NCBI GenBank assembly: GCA_012522855.1
Contig: JAAYJQ010000023.1
Coordinates: 1-64,000, forward strand
Source: Bacteroidales bacterium
GTDB taxonomy: Bacteria; Bacteroidota; Bacteroidia; Bacteroidales; UBA932
DNA: 64,000 nucleotides
Direction of reading: 5' to 3'
Shown: positions 53,018 to 61,389 of the stretch, piece by piece
Layout: every line of letters starts with the position of its first letter
Position numbering within the stretch: position 1 is the stretch's first letter
Position numbers and translations under genes: made by a program
The notes under the pieces: model-generated
Databases searched by the model: none
What the model was told of the DNA's origin: nothing
Seen by the model: only the letters and a program-made list of their open reading frames with translations

Positions 53018-53074
53018 TCCGTCGCAGCGCTTGCTTCTGCATTATTCTCTTGCAAAAAGGAATAATATGAAAAA

Positions 53075-53107
53075 GAGACTGGCCAAAAAGAATTTTTAGC
53101 CAGTCTC
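53075..53107 (-). terminator. Intrinsic terminator between the convergent ACT and rpsC genes
   Basis: A hairpin with a perfect 9-bp outer stem (GAGACTGGC 53075-53083, GCCAGTCTC 53099-53107) and an inner A5/T5 stem. On the minus strand it is followed by TTTTTCATATTATT, which suits termination of the ribosomal operon. On the plus strand the tail is weaker (AGATAAAAAATTG). Confidence 0.85.
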
Positions 53108-53132
53108 AGATAAAAAATTGTTTGCGATTGTC

Positions 53133-53906
53133 CTATTCAGCGCTACGATCCCGGCGAGAGCCGCGTCCACGTCCGCCGCGACGATCGTCACGACGATCCC
53201 TGCGGTCGCCGCGTCCGCCCCGCGGCGAGCGAGGCCCGCTCTGCGCGTTGGCCGCCGTTCCGGCATTCGGGCTCAAATCTTGTTTGCCGTACCGTTCGCC
53301 GTTCATGATCCAGACCTTGATGCCGAGGGTGCCGACCTTCGTGCTGGCCACTGCAAGCGCATAATCAATGTCAGCGCGGAAAGTGTGCAATGGGGTACGT
53401 CCTTCTTTGAACATCTCGCTGCGAGCCATTTCGGCACCGCCCACACGACCGGAAATCTGCACTTTGATGCCTTCCGCCCCGACACGCATGGTCGAAGCCA
53501 TGGCCATCTTGATCGCCCTTCTGTAGGAGACGCGACCTTCAATCTGGCGCGCGATGCTGTCCGCCACGATGCGGGCATCCACTTCCGGCCGCCTGACTTC
53601 AAAAATATTGATCTGAACGTCTTTCTTCGTGACCTTTTTCAACTCTTCCTTCAACTTATCGACTTCCTGTCCACCCTTTCCGATAATGAATCCGGGTCTA
53701 GCCGCATGGATCGTTACGGTGATGAGTTTGAGGGTTCTTTCGATGACAATCTTGGAAATGCTGGCCTTGGAAAGACGGCTCATGAGATACTTGCGGATTT
53801 CATAGTCTTCCGCGATCTTTTCCGCGTAGTTACCACCGCACCAGTTAGAGTCCCAACCCCGGGTGATACCGATTCTGTTAGAAATAGGATTTGTTTTCTG
53901 TCCCAT
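53133..53906 (-). CDS. rpsC: 30S ribosomal protein S3 with Arg/Gly-rich tail
   Basis: A 257-residue S3. The start [22 protein letters not shown] at 53906 is the family N-terminus; the frame is open 13 codons further but overlaps rplV. The KH domain shows [19 protein letters not shown], followed by [19 protein letters not shown] and [14 protein letters not shown]. After the conserved core there are about 45 extra residues rich in Arg, Gly and Asp ([20 protein letters not shown]). It is the last gene of this ribosomal cluster: the usual rplP, rpmC and rpsQ do not follow. Confidence 0.95.
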   Translation of the reverse strand: MGQKTNPISNRIGITRGWDSNWCGGNYAEKIAEDYEIRKYLMSRLSKASISKIVIERTLKLITVTIHAARPGFIIGKGGQEVDKLKEELKKVTKKDVQINIFEVRRPEVDARIVADSIARQIEGRVSYRRAIKMAMASTMRVGAEGIKVQISGRVGGAEMARSEMFKEGRTPLHTFRADIDYALAVASTKVGTLGIKVWIMNGERYGKQDLSPNAGTAANAQSGPRSPRGGRGDRRDRRDDRRGGRGRGSRRDRSAE

Positions 53907-53907
53907 A

Positions 53908-54333
53908 TTATTTGTTCTCTTCTGATGTTGTGGGTTTCTTGACATCCAGGACGACGGTCACATGGTTCGAACGTTTGCGGATTCTGCCCGCGCGGCCTTG
54001 CGGCATAGGGCGGATGCGCTTGATCGTACGGCCTTCACCGACCATGATGGTCTTGACATAGACGTTGCCTTTGTCCAGTTCCTTGCTGTTCTCCTGATTC
54101 TTCGCTTCCCAGTTCGCAATCGCGCTCCGGAGCAGTTTTTCAAGGCGAATAGAGGCCTCGCGCTTGCTGAAACGCAGCAAGTCAAGCGCCCGGTTCACTT
54201 CCACACCCCGCACGGTATCCGCGACAAGACGCATCTTGCGGGGGGATGTGGGCACATTGTTAAGCTTTGCGATCGATATATTCTTTTTGGCTTCCTTGAA
54301 CTTTTCAGCCATCTGTCTTTTACGAGCTCCCAT
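53908..54333 (-). CDS. rplV: 50S ribosomal protein L22
   Basis: A 141-residue L22 with the motifs [21 protein letters not shown] and the beta-hairpin and tail [24 protein letters not shown] that lines the exit tunnel. A C-terminal extension ([10 protein letters not shown]) makes it a little longer than usual. It lies 1 base before rpsC. Confidence 0.95.
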   Translation of the reverse strand: MGARKRQMAEKFKEAKKNISIAKLNNVPTSPRKMRLVADTVRGVEVNRALDLLRFSKREASIRLEKLLRSAIANWEAKNQENSKELDKGNVYVKTIMVGEGRTIKRIRPMPQGRAGRIRKRSNHVTVVLDVKKPTTSEENK

Positions 54334-54344
54334 AATTCAATTTT

Positions 54345-54614
54345 TTACTTGTTATTGCCCGAATGGCCTTTGAAAGTTCTGGTCGGCGCGAATTCGCCAA
54401 GCTTGTGGCCGACCATGTTCTCCGTAATGTAAACAGGAATGAACTTGTTTCCATTATGGACGGCGACGGTATGGCCGACAAAGTCAGGAGAGATCATGCT
54501 GGCGCGAGACCAGGTCTTGATTACCTCCTTCTTCTTGCTACCATCATTCATAGCAAGAATTCTTTTTTCCAGGGCTCCCTGGATATATGGACCTTTTCTT
54601 AATGAACGACTCAT
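54345..54614 (-). CDS. rpsS: 30S ribosomal protein S19
   Basis: An 89-residue S19 of normal size: [64 protein letters not shown]. It binds 16S rRNA in the head of the small subunit. It lies between rplB and rplV in the conserved S10-operon order. Confidence 0.96.
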   Translation of the reverse strand: MSRSLRKGPYIQGALEKRILAMNDGSKKKEVIKTWSRASMISPDFVGHTVAVHNGNKFIPVYITENMVGHKLGEFAPTRTFKGHSGNNK

Positions 54615-54639
54615 AATCTTACAATTTAATTCCGTTTAA

Positions 54640-55467
54640 CTACTTTTTCTTTCTTCTCTCGATGATGAACCGGTTGGACGTAGCCTTGGGGTTACGAGTC
54701 CTGTAACCCTTTGCAGGAAGACCCTTGCGCGAGCGAGGGTGACCTCCGGACGCGCGTCCTTCACCACCACCCATCGGGTGATCGACAGGGTTCATCACGA
54801 CACCGCGAGTACGTGGCCTACGGCCCAGCCAACGGCTGCGCCCGGCCTTCCCGGATGATTCAAGATTATGATCACTGTTCGAAACTGTTCCCACGGTCGC
54901 GCGGCAGTTCACAAGCACCATCCGGGTCTCGCCTGAAGGAAGACGGATGATCGCGTGATTCCCTTCACGGGCGGCAAGCTGCGCGAATGTTCCGGCGGAA
55001 CGCGCCATGGCGGCACCCTGACCGGGACGGAGCTCGATGTTGTGAACGAGCGTACCGACAGGCATTTCGGCGAGGGGAAGACAATTGCCCAGGTCAGGAG
55101 CGACTCCGGAACCGGACTCGATGATCTGCCCCACCTTGATGCCGGCAGGAGCGATGATGTAGCGCTTTTCGCCATCCTCATACTCGACCAGGGCGATTCG
55201 GGCGCTGCGGTTCGGATCATATTCAATGGTCTTTACCGTGGCCTTCATGTTGTCCTTATCGCGCAGGAAATCGATGATGCGATACATCCGCTTGTGCCCG
55301 CCTCCGCGGTTGCGGACGGTCATCTTGCCGGTGTTGTTTCTTCCACCGGTGCGCTTGAGGGGCTCCAACAAAGCCTTGTACGGCTTCTTGGCTGTGATCT
55401 CGTCAAATGCGGAGATCGCCATATTTCTCGTGCCAGGAGTTGCTGGCTTGAATTTTCTGATTGCCAT
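54640..55467 (-). CDS. rplB: 50S ribosomal protein L2
   Basis: A 275-residue L2 with [15 protein letters not shown], the peptidyl-transferase-proximal part [20 protein letters not shown], and the basic end [19 protein letters not shown]. Normal length. It follows rplW with a 14-base gap. Confidence 0.96.
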   Translation of the reverse strand: MAIRKFKPATPGTRNMAISAFDEITAKKPYKALLEPLKRTGGRNNTGKMTVRNRGGGHKRMYRIIDFLRDKDNMKATVKTIEYDPNRSARIALVEYEDGEKRYIIAPAGIKVGQIIESGSGVAPDLGNCLPLAEMPVGTLVHNIELRPGQGAAMARSAGTFAQLAAREGNHAIIRLPSGETRMVLVNCRATVGTVSNSDHNLESSGKAGRSRWLGRRPRTRGVVMNPVDHPMGGGEGRASGGHPRSRKGLPAKGYRTRNPKATSNRFIIERRKKK

Positions 55468-55481
55468 TGCTTCGTCCCTCC

Positions 55482-55772
55482 TTAAATGCTGCTGTAAAAA
55501 TCAATCTTGTCGCCTTCCACGAGTGTCACATAGGCCTTCTTGAAGTGGTTCGTACGGCCTCTGAGCACACCGGTCTTGGAATAGCGGGACTTTCTTTTTC
55601 CGTAATAATTGATGGTGTTGATGTCTTTCACCGTCACGTTGTAGAACTTTTCGACCGCTTCCTTGATCTGCGGCTTGTCTGCCTTGCGATCGACAATGAA
55701 GCCGTAGCGGTTGAGCTTCTCGCTTGCCTCCGTCATCTTCTCAGTTACGATTGGCTTTAATAAAATTCCCAT
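55482..55772 (-). CDS. rplW: 50S ribosomal protein L23
   Basis: A 96-residue L23 ([21 protein letters not shown], then [20 protein letters not shown]). L23 sits at the tunnel exit and docks trigger factor and the signal recognition particle. It lies 12 bases after rplD. Confidence 0.95.
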   Translation of the reverse strand: MGILLKPIVTEKMTEASEKLNRYGFIVDRKADKPQIKEAVEKFYNVTVKDINTINYYGKRKSRYSKTGVLRGRTNHFKKAYVTLVEGDKIDFYSSI

Positions 55773-55784
55773 CTCTTTACTCTT

Positions 55785-56417
55785 TTAACGGTTGGCCGCT
55801 CTTTCGGAGAGAATGTCCTGAACGCCATCGGTGAGCACGAGAGAGTTCGCGTTCATGATGTTGTAGGTGTTCAGTTCATTCAAGGTGATGACCTTAACCT
55901 CCGGAAGATTGCGTGATGAAAGATAAATGTTGTCCGAGTTGTCCGGAAGAACAAAGAGCACTTTTCTGTTACCGGCCTTGATCGCGTCAAGGATGTGCAT
56001 GAATTCCTTTGTTTTCGGGGCCTCCATGGTAAACGGTTCAATGAAAACGATCGCGTTTTCTTTCGCCTTGTAAGAGAGGGCGGAGAAACGAGCGAGAGAC
56101 TTCACCTTCTTGTTCAGTTTCTTCCTGTAGAGACGGGGTCGGGGACCGAAAGCGCGGCCTCCGCCTACAAAAATGTTCGCTTTCAAGCTTCCGTGACGCG
56201 CTCCGCCACTGCCCTTCTGGCGAACTATCTTTCTGGTGGAATAGGAAACTTCGCTTTTTTCTTTCGTCTTCGCGGTACCCTGACGACGGTTCGCCAAATG
56301 CTGGACAACGTCCAGATAGATCGCATGGTCGTTCGGCTCGATGCCGAAAACTTTCTCGTCGAGGATGACCTTCTTTCCCGAAGGCGTTCCATCAATTTTC
56401 AAAACAGGCAATTCCAT
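55785..56417 (-). CDS. rplD: 50S ribosomal protein L4
   Basis: A 210-residue L4 with the tunnel loop RQGTAKTKEKSEVSYSTRKI, KGSGGARHGSLKANIFVGGG and the C-terminal LNELNTYNIMNANSLVLTDG. In some bacteria L4 represses its own operon through the leader; no such fold was proven here. It lies 4 bases after rplC. Confidence 0.95.
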   Translation of the reverse strand: MELPVLKIDGTPSGKKVILDEKVFGIEPNDHAIYLDVVQHLANRRQGTAKTKEKSEVSYSTRKIVRQKGSGGARHGSLKANIFVGGGRAFGPRPRLYRKKLNKKVKSLARFSALSYKAKENAIVFIEPFTMEAPKTKEFMHILDAIKAGNRKVLFVLPDNSDNIYLSSRNLPEVKVITLNELNTYNIMNANSLVLTDGVQDILSERAANR

Positions 56418-56421
56418 AACC

Positions 56422-57048
56422 TTATACCTCCAATGTTACATAAGAACCTTTGGCCCCAGGTACAGAGCCCTTCACGACGAGAAGATTGTTCTCAGGGATG
56501 ACCTTGACAACTTCCAGATTGGTCACCTTGACCCTTTCGTTGCCCATGTGACCGGCCATGCGTTTTCCGGGGAACACGCGGGAAGGCCACGAGGATGCGC
56601 CGATGGAACCGGGCTTGCGAAGCCGGTTGTGCTGTCCGTGGGTCGCTCCGCCGACTCCCCGAAAATGGTAGCGGTGAACAACGCCCTGAAAACCTTTACC
56701 TTTAGATGTACCGACCACATCTACGTACTTGACGTCGTCTTTAAAGACGTCGTCAACCGAGATGGTGTCTCCGAGTTTGATTTCCCCGTCGAAGTCTGCC
56801 GGAAATTCGACAATCTTTCGCTTGGGAGTGGTCCCTGCCTTTTTGAAATGCCCCAGAAGAGGCGCGCTGGTGTGTATCTCTTTTATTTCGTCATAGGCAA
56901 GCTGTACGGCGGCATAACCATCTTTTTCAACCGTACGCAATTGCGTGACAACACACGGACCAGCCTCGATGACGGTGCATGGAATGTTCTTTCCATCAGC
57001 ACCGAAAACGGAAGTCATTCCGATTTTCTTTCCAATTAATCCAGGCAT
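56422..57048 (-). CDS. rplC: 50S ribosomal protein L3
   Basis: A 208-residue L3: [19 protein letters not shown], then [23 protein letters not shown] and [23 protein letters not shown]. It is the first gene of the cluster. rpsJ (S10), which normally lies just before it, is not in the 800 bases upstream. A strong promoter at 57109-57140 drives it directly. Confidence 0.96.
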   Translation of the reverse strand: MPGLIGKKIGMTSVFGADGKNIPCTVIEAGPCVVTQLRTVEKDGYAAVQLAYDEIKEIHTSAPLLGHFKKAGTTPKRKIVEFPADFDGEIKLGDTISVDDVFKDDVKYVDVVGTSKGKGFQGVVHRYHFRGVGGATHGQHNRLRKPGSIGASSWPSRVFPGKRMAGHMGNERVKVTNLEVVKVIPENNLLVVKGSVPGAKGSYVTLEV

Positions 57049-57108
57049 TGGTTTGTTAACTAATTGTTTATTAATGCTTTACGCTTTACCTCGCAAAATT
57101 GCGGGCTG

Positions 57109-57140
57109 CAAATATACCGATAATTTTCGGAATTAACAAA
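57109..57140 (-). promoter_or_regulatory. Consensus promoter of the truncated S10 operon
   Basis: On the minus strand TTTG (complement of 57137-57140) is followed after exactly 20 bases by TATATTTG (complement of 57109-57116), a perfect Bacteroidota promoter. The leader of about 55 bases contains a small hairpin, CGCAA/TTGCG, at 57092-57103. Confidence 0.8.
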
Positions 57141-57193
57141 GTTTTCAACAACCTTCAACCCTTTGTCTGTCACATTCTTTATGAATATCCGCC

Positions 57194-57300
57194 CGTGACC
57201 CTATCTGCCACACTATCTGCCGGATGCTGTTTTTCACCCTCCCCCTATCGCCCGGGGTGAAAACAAGGATAACACTATCGTTTAACCATTTCCGGTCACG
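57194..57300. repeat. 107-bp nested palindromic repeat, copy C
   Basis: Anchors: CGTGACC (57194-57200), 33 bases, TCACCCT (57234-57240), 13 bases, GGGGTGA (57254-57260), 33 bases, GGTCACG (57294-57300). The distances are identical to copies A and B, although the bases between the anchors are largely different. It lies upstream of the ribosomal promoter, with no transposase gene beside it, as expected for a dispersed non-autonomous copy. Confidence 0.85.
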
Positions 57301-57324
57301 CATCACGCATCGCGTATCACGCCA
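57297..57324. repeat. Four degenerate 7-bp tandem repeats
   Basis: CACGCAT, CACGCAT, CGCGTAT and CACGCCA follow one another, and the first overlaps the last anchor of palindrome copy C. The remaining bases up to 57616 are A/T-rich and non-coding, and I see nothing else in them. Confidence 0.45.
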
Positions 57325-57616
57325 CCCATTAAAAACAACAGTGTTTTATGCCCTAACAATCAGCGCATTATAAATTTCAATGCGTCGGATTTTTGACTGA
57401 TTGAATTCAGTAACATATTTAATCACAATCGTTTGAATAATGCGGAATGAATATATCGCGCCACTGTCTCCACGAGGCGTTCGATGTCGCTACAGCCCGC
57501 ACTCATCCTGGCGAAACCGGAAAAATTCTCCCGGAATCTGTCCTTGCCGCCCCACCAAACCCGTTTGTTTAAATCGTTTATTATTACATCACTTGTTAGA
57601 CTAAACGCTGTGACTC

Positions 57617-57730
57617 ATGAAAACACGAACACTTTTACTGTCCATCGGCCTCCTGTCGCTTCTGTGCGGCTGCGGAGAGACGTTCAGCCCGGGGTTTCCC
57701 GAGGAATTGCAGGACTGCCACCTAGACGCC
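57617..57730 (+). pseudogene. Probable remnant of a lipoprotein gene
   Basis: The start MKTRTLLLSIGLLSLLCGCGE is a convincing lipoprotein signal with a lipobox, but the residues after it (ETFSPGFPEELQDCHLDAG and on) show no domain, and the frame simply runs into cdaA in another reading frame. A gene that lost its body by deletion is the simplest reading. A short functional lipoprotein is possible. Confidence 0.4.
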
Positions 57731-57789
57731 GGTCGAAAACCAGCGCTGAAATGCCGCGCTACAAGACGCTTCGTAATGTTGTGCCTTTT

Positions 57790-57806
57790 TGAAACTGAAC
57801 GTTTCA
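57790..57806. promoter_or_regulatory. Inverted repeat TGAAAC-N5-GTTTCA upstream of cdaA
   Basis: A perfect 6-bp inverted repeat with a 5-base spacer lies directly over the expected -33 region of the cdaA promoter, so it is a candidate operator. Confidence 0.4.
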
Positions 57807-57824
57807 ATAAAGGCAGGAAAGCAT

Positions 57825-57832
57825 TATCTTTG
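57825..57832 (+). promoter_or_regulatory. -7 box for cdaA-mutS2
   Basis: TATCTTTG fits TAnnTTTG and lies 25 bases before the cdaA ATG. A TTTC at 57802-57805 is 19 bases upstream and is a near-match to the -33 box. Confidence 0.55.
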
Positions 57833-57857
57833 CAGTACGGAATAACGACCGACCGGA

Positions 57858-58724
57858 ATGAATCTTTTGGCGTTGAATATATTCGGATTTCTGAACTTTT
57901 CGTTCACGGACATCATCGACATTTTGATGGTGACCGTAAGCATTTACTTGATTTTCAAATGGATCAAGGGGTCGGCCGCCATGAACATCTTCATCGCCAT
58001 CCTGATGCTCTTCGTGCTGCGCGTGGTCGTGACCGCCTTCAACATGAAACTGATGTCGGCTCTGCTCGGCACATTTCTGGATGTCGGCATGCTCGCCCTG
58101 ATCATTATCTTTCAACCGGAAATCCGGCACTTCCTGAATCGGTTCGGCTCCCGATACGGGGTCTCCGGCAAAAGAGGAACCTTCCTCAGCCGGATCCTCG
58201 GCATCAAAGAGACGCAACTCGGCAATGAAACCGTGAATGAATTGACCGAAGCCTGCCGGGCGATGTCGGAAAACAAGACCGGGGCGCTGATCGTCCTTCA
58301 GGGCAAGGAATCGCTCGACTTTATCGTCGAAACCGGAGACAAGGTAGATGCCGTGGTCCGCAGAAGGCTCATTATGAACATATTCTTCAAAAACTCCCCC
58401 CTCCACGACGGCGCCATGATCATCCGAGGCGACCGGATCGTGGCGGCTCGGTGCACCCTCCCGATCACGGAACGGAAGAATATTCCCGCGAGATACGGGA
58501 TGCGGCACAAGGCAGCGATCGGCATTTCGGAAGAAACGGACGCGCAAGTAATTGTTGTGTCGGAACAGACGGGGAACATTTCTTTCGTCAAGAACGGCGT
58601 CCTGACCCGGATCGGGAACATCAACGAACTGAAGATTCTGCTCGGCGCAGCCGTGGACAAGCCGAAGGCGCACGTTGAGGAAGCGAAGCCGAAGAATCCT
58701 AAAAAAACCAATGCCGCGAAGTGA
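57858..58724 (+). CDS. cdaA: Diadenylate cyclase
   Basis: A 288-residue membrane-anchored cyclase making c-di-AMP. Three N-terminal hydrophobic helices (for example DIIDILMVTVSIYLIFKWI and LGTFLDVGMLALIIIFQPEI) precede the DisA_N domain. The catalytic motifs are NSPLHDGAMII (DGA) and ARYGMRHKAAIGISEETDA; the second reads RHK where RHR is usual. c-di-AMP controls potassium and cell-wall balance. The stop overlaps the mutS2 start by one base. In related genomes folP often lies upstream of this gene; here there is only a lipoprotein remnant. Confidence 0.93.
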   Translation: MNLLALNIFGFLNFSFTDIIDILMVTVSIYLIFKWIKGSAAMNIFIAILMLFVLRVVVTAFNMKLMSALLGTFLDVGMLALIIIFQPEIRHFLNRFGSRYGVSGKRGTFLSRILGIKETQLGNETVNELTEACRAMSENKTGALIVLQGKESLDFIVETGDKVDAVVRRRLIMNIFFKNSPLHDGAMIIRGDRIVAARCTLPITERKNIPARYGMRHKAAIGISEETDAQVIVVSEQTGNISFVKNGVLTRIGNINELKILLGAAVDKPKAHVEEAKPKNPKKTNAAK

Positions 58725-61237
58725 TGGAAAAGAACGGGACCCTGATTGACACGCGGCTGGAAAGCAAACTTGGATTCGACCGGATCCGAACGATCATTTC
58801 AAACCGTTGTTCCACGGACTATGCCACCGGCCGCGTGGCGGACGAAACATTCTCAAGCAACCCGAAAGAAATCCTCAAACGGCTCTCCCTGACCGACGAA
58901 ATGCGGCTGATCGTGATGTTCGAAGAAGGGTTCCCCACCAACGGCTACATCGATTGCCTTGACTTTTTGAGACCGCTTGAACAGGTCGGCTGCACGATCG
59001 ATCTGCTTTCTCTGGGCAAGCTCCGCACCCTGATTGAAACTGTCCGGAAACTGACCCGCTTCTTTGCGGAAATCAAGGACGGGGTGTACCCCAATCTGAA
59101 ACGGATGGCTGCTCCTGTTATGAGTTTCCCGGAAGTGCAACGCAGAATCAATCTGATCCTGGACCGGTTCGGGGATGTCAAAGATTCCGCGTCCGACAAA
59201 CTGCAGCAGATCCGGCGATCCCTTGCCGCCAAGGAATCCGCCATTTCCAAACGGGCGAACGCCATCCTGAAACAGGCCCGGATGGACGGGCTCGTGGACG
59301 AAGACGCCAGCCTGACAGTCCGGGACGGGAAATTGCTGATCCCGGTGAACGCCTCAAACAAGAAAAAAATCCAGGGTTTTGTCTATGACTCCTCCTCGAC
59401 CGGAAAGACCGCTTTTGTCCAACCGGTCGAAATCATCGAACTGGAGAACGAGATCGCCGCGCTGCAGGCCGAGGAAGCCCAGGAAATCCAGCATATTCTT
59501 GCGGAATTCAGCGATTTTGTCCGGCCCTATGTTCCGGATTTGATCGGGGCGGCGGCCTACGTGGGCGAAATCGACTTCCTGGTCGCCAAAGCGCAGGTTG
59601 CCCTGGAATTCAAGGCCGGAATCCCGATCCTCTCGGAAAACGGGGAGATGCATCTTCGCAAGGCCCGGCATCCGCTGCTTGAAAAGGCGTTGATACGGGA
59701 AAAGAAGAGCATCGTCCCGGTTTCCATGCGGCTCACTCCGCAAAAGCATATTCTCCTGATCTCCGGTCCGAATGCCGGCGGCAAATCCGTCTGCCTGAAA
59801 ACGGCGGGGCTGTTGCAGTACATGTTTCAGTGGGGCATGCTGATTCCCACCTCCGAGACCTCCGAGATGCCGGTTTTCGAACGCATCATGGTCAGCATCG
59901 GAGACGACCAAAGTCTCGAGAACGACTTGAGCACCTATAGTTCATTCTTGGAGGACATGAAGTCCATGCTTCGGCATGCGGACAGGAAGACTTTGATCCT
60001 CATCGATGAATTCGGGTCAGGCACGGAGCCCGCCGCGGGCGGAGCCATCGCCGAAGCCATCCTGGCCGAGATGGACAAGCGCGGCGTGTACGGCATCATC
60101 ACCACACATTACACGAATCTCAAACTCTTTGCATCCGGATCCGAAACGGGGGTGATCAACGGCGCCATGCTTTTCGATGCCGCCAAGATCGAACCCTTGT
60201 TCCAACTGGACATCGGACTTCCCGGCAATTCCTTCGCCTTTGAGCTGGCCCGGAAGATGGGTCTGCCCGAGCCCATCGTCAAAGATGCGGAGACCCGCGT
60301 CGGAGAGGAGTTTGTGGGCATCGAACGAAACCTCCGCAGAATCGTCAAGAACCGCCGGGCGCTGGACGAAAAACTCCAGCACATCCGCCACACCGACAAG
60401 ACCCTGGAAAGCATCACCGAACGATACCAGAAGGAACTCGAAGGCATCAAGCAGAAAAAGAAAGACATCCTCGACCAAGCCGCGAAGGAAGCCGAAAACA
60501 TCGTAAAAGGCGCCAACCGGACCATCGAAAACACCATCCGCACCATCAAAGAATCCCAAGCGGACAAGGAAAAGACCCAGGAGGCGCGGAAAGAGATCCA
60601 AGATTTCATGTCCGCCCTGCAGGCCAAGAAGGAACAGGACCAGAAGAATCACGACGACTACGTAGAGCGGAAGCTCCGGCAGCTGAATTCCCGGCAGAAG
60701 GGGAAGCAGCGGAAGGAAAGGCGGTTGGCGGGAGACGACATGACCATGGAGGAGTTCCGCGGCGGCCCGTTGAAGGTCGGGGAGAAGGTGCGCGTGAAGG
60801 AGAACCGCATGGTGGGAGAGGTGATCCGGGTTTCAAACAAGGCCGTGACAATCGCCGTAGGGAATATTACGAGCATGATGCCGCTCGACAAAGTGGAGCG
60901 TATTTCTTCGGACGAGTACAAAGCCGCGACAAAGGCGCCGGAGGCCCGGATCATCCAGCGGGTAAACGAGGACCTCAACGCCCGGCGGTTGAAGTTTTCA
61001 CCGGAGTTGGATGTGCGCGGGGCGCGGCTGCAGGAGGCGATGGACATCGTGGTACATTACATTGACGATGCCATCGTGCTGAATGTCGGCTCCATCCGCA
61101 TCATCCACGGCAAGGGGACAGGAGTGCTCCGAGACGAATTGCAGAAATATCTGCGCACGGTTCCCGGGATTTCCTCGGTCCGTGACGAGCACGTCCAGTT
61201 CGGCGGAGCGGGCGTAACGGTCGTGAATTTCGAATAG
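58724..61237 (+). CDS. mutS2: MutS2 family ATPase/endonuclease with Smr domain
   Basis: An 837-residue protein. MutS-type core with LLISGPNAGGKSVCLKTAGLLQ (Walker A, near residue 345), SIGDDQSLENDLSTYSSFLEDM, LILIDEFGSGTEPAAGGAIAEAI (Walker B), and THYTNLKLFA. A long coiled coil spans about 510-660 (EKLQHIRHTDKTLESITERY and on), followed by a KOW-like part and the Smr endonuclease domain at about 755-837 (LDVRGARLQEAM, IIHGKGTGVLRDELQKYL). MutS2 resolves branched DNA or rescues collided ribosomes, depending on the species. The ATG at 58724 is preferred over the GTG one codon earlier. Confidence 0.95.
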   Translation: MEKNGTLIDTRLESKLGFDRIRTIISNRCSTDYATGRVADETFSSNPKEILKRLSLTDEMRLIVMFEEGFPTNGYIDCLDFLRPLEQVGCTIDLLSLGKLRTLIETVRKLTRFFAEIKDGVYPNLKRMAAPVMSFPEVQRRINLILDRFGDVKDSASDKLQQIRRSLAAKESAISKRANAILKQARMDGLVDEDASLTVRDGKLLIPVNASNKKKIQGFVYDSSSTGKTAFVQPVEIIELENEIAALQAEEAQEIQHILAEFSDFVRPYVPDLIGAAAYVGEIDFLVAKAQVALEFKAGIPILSENGEMHLRKARHPLLEKALIREKKSIVPVSMRLTPQKHILLISGPNAGGKSVCLKTAGLLQYMFQWGMLIPTSETSEMPVFERIMVSIGDDQSLENDLSTYSSFLEDMKSMLRHADRKTLILIDEFGSGTEPAAGGAIAEAILAEMDKRGVYGIITTHYTNLKLFASGSETGVINGAMLFDAAKIEPLFQLDIGLPGNSFAFELARKMGLPEPIVKDAETRVGEEFVGIERNLRRIVKNRRALDEKLQHIRHTDKTLESITERYQKELEGIKQKKKDILDQAAKEAENIVKGANRTIENTIRTIKESQADKEKTQEARKEIQDFMSALQAKKEQDQKNHDDYVERKLRQLNSRQKGKQRKERRLAGDDMTMEEFRGGPLKVGEKVRVKENRMVGEVIRVSNKAVTIAVGNITSMMPLDKVERISSDEYKAATKAPEARIIQRVNEDLNARRLKFSPELDVRGARLQEAMDIVVHYIDDAIVLNVGSIRIIHGKGTGVLRDELQKYLRTVPGISSVRDEHVQFGGAGVTVVNFE

Positions 61238-61245
61238 CGATCCGA

Positions 61246-61364
61246 GGCTGCGAAAGCAGCCGGTTTGCTCCGTAGCCACCCTCGGCTCGTAAGAGGGAAG
61301 GGCCCGGCAAAGCCGGGAGGGGTCGAGTGAAGCGAGACGAAAAGAACCGGCTGCCTTTGCAGCC
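61246..61364. repeat. 119-bp element with terminal inverted repeats and strong internal hairpins
   Basis: Both ends carry the same 20-bp pattern in inverse orientation: GGCTGC-GAAA-GCAGCCGGTT at the left (61246-61265) and its near-complement around GGCTGC-CTTT-GCAGCC at the right (61349-61364, preceded by AACC). Each end is itself a hairpin with a four-base loop. Inside are CCCGGC-AAA-GCCGGG (61303-61317) and a CCGAGG/CCTCGG pair (61242-61247 with 61280-61285). It fills the gap between mutS2 and yraN and looks like a MITE-type repeat or a structured RNA. No long open frame in it is credible. Confidence 0.6.
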
Positions 61365-61389
61365 GACAACATATTCAAAAAACAAAACT

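Noticed and set aside
53067-53099. A ten-codon frame beginning ATGAAAAAGAGA after an AGGAATAAT, as a possible leader peptide
   Set aside because: It lies within the terminator hairpin between convergent genes and has no downstream gene to control; chance is the better explanation.
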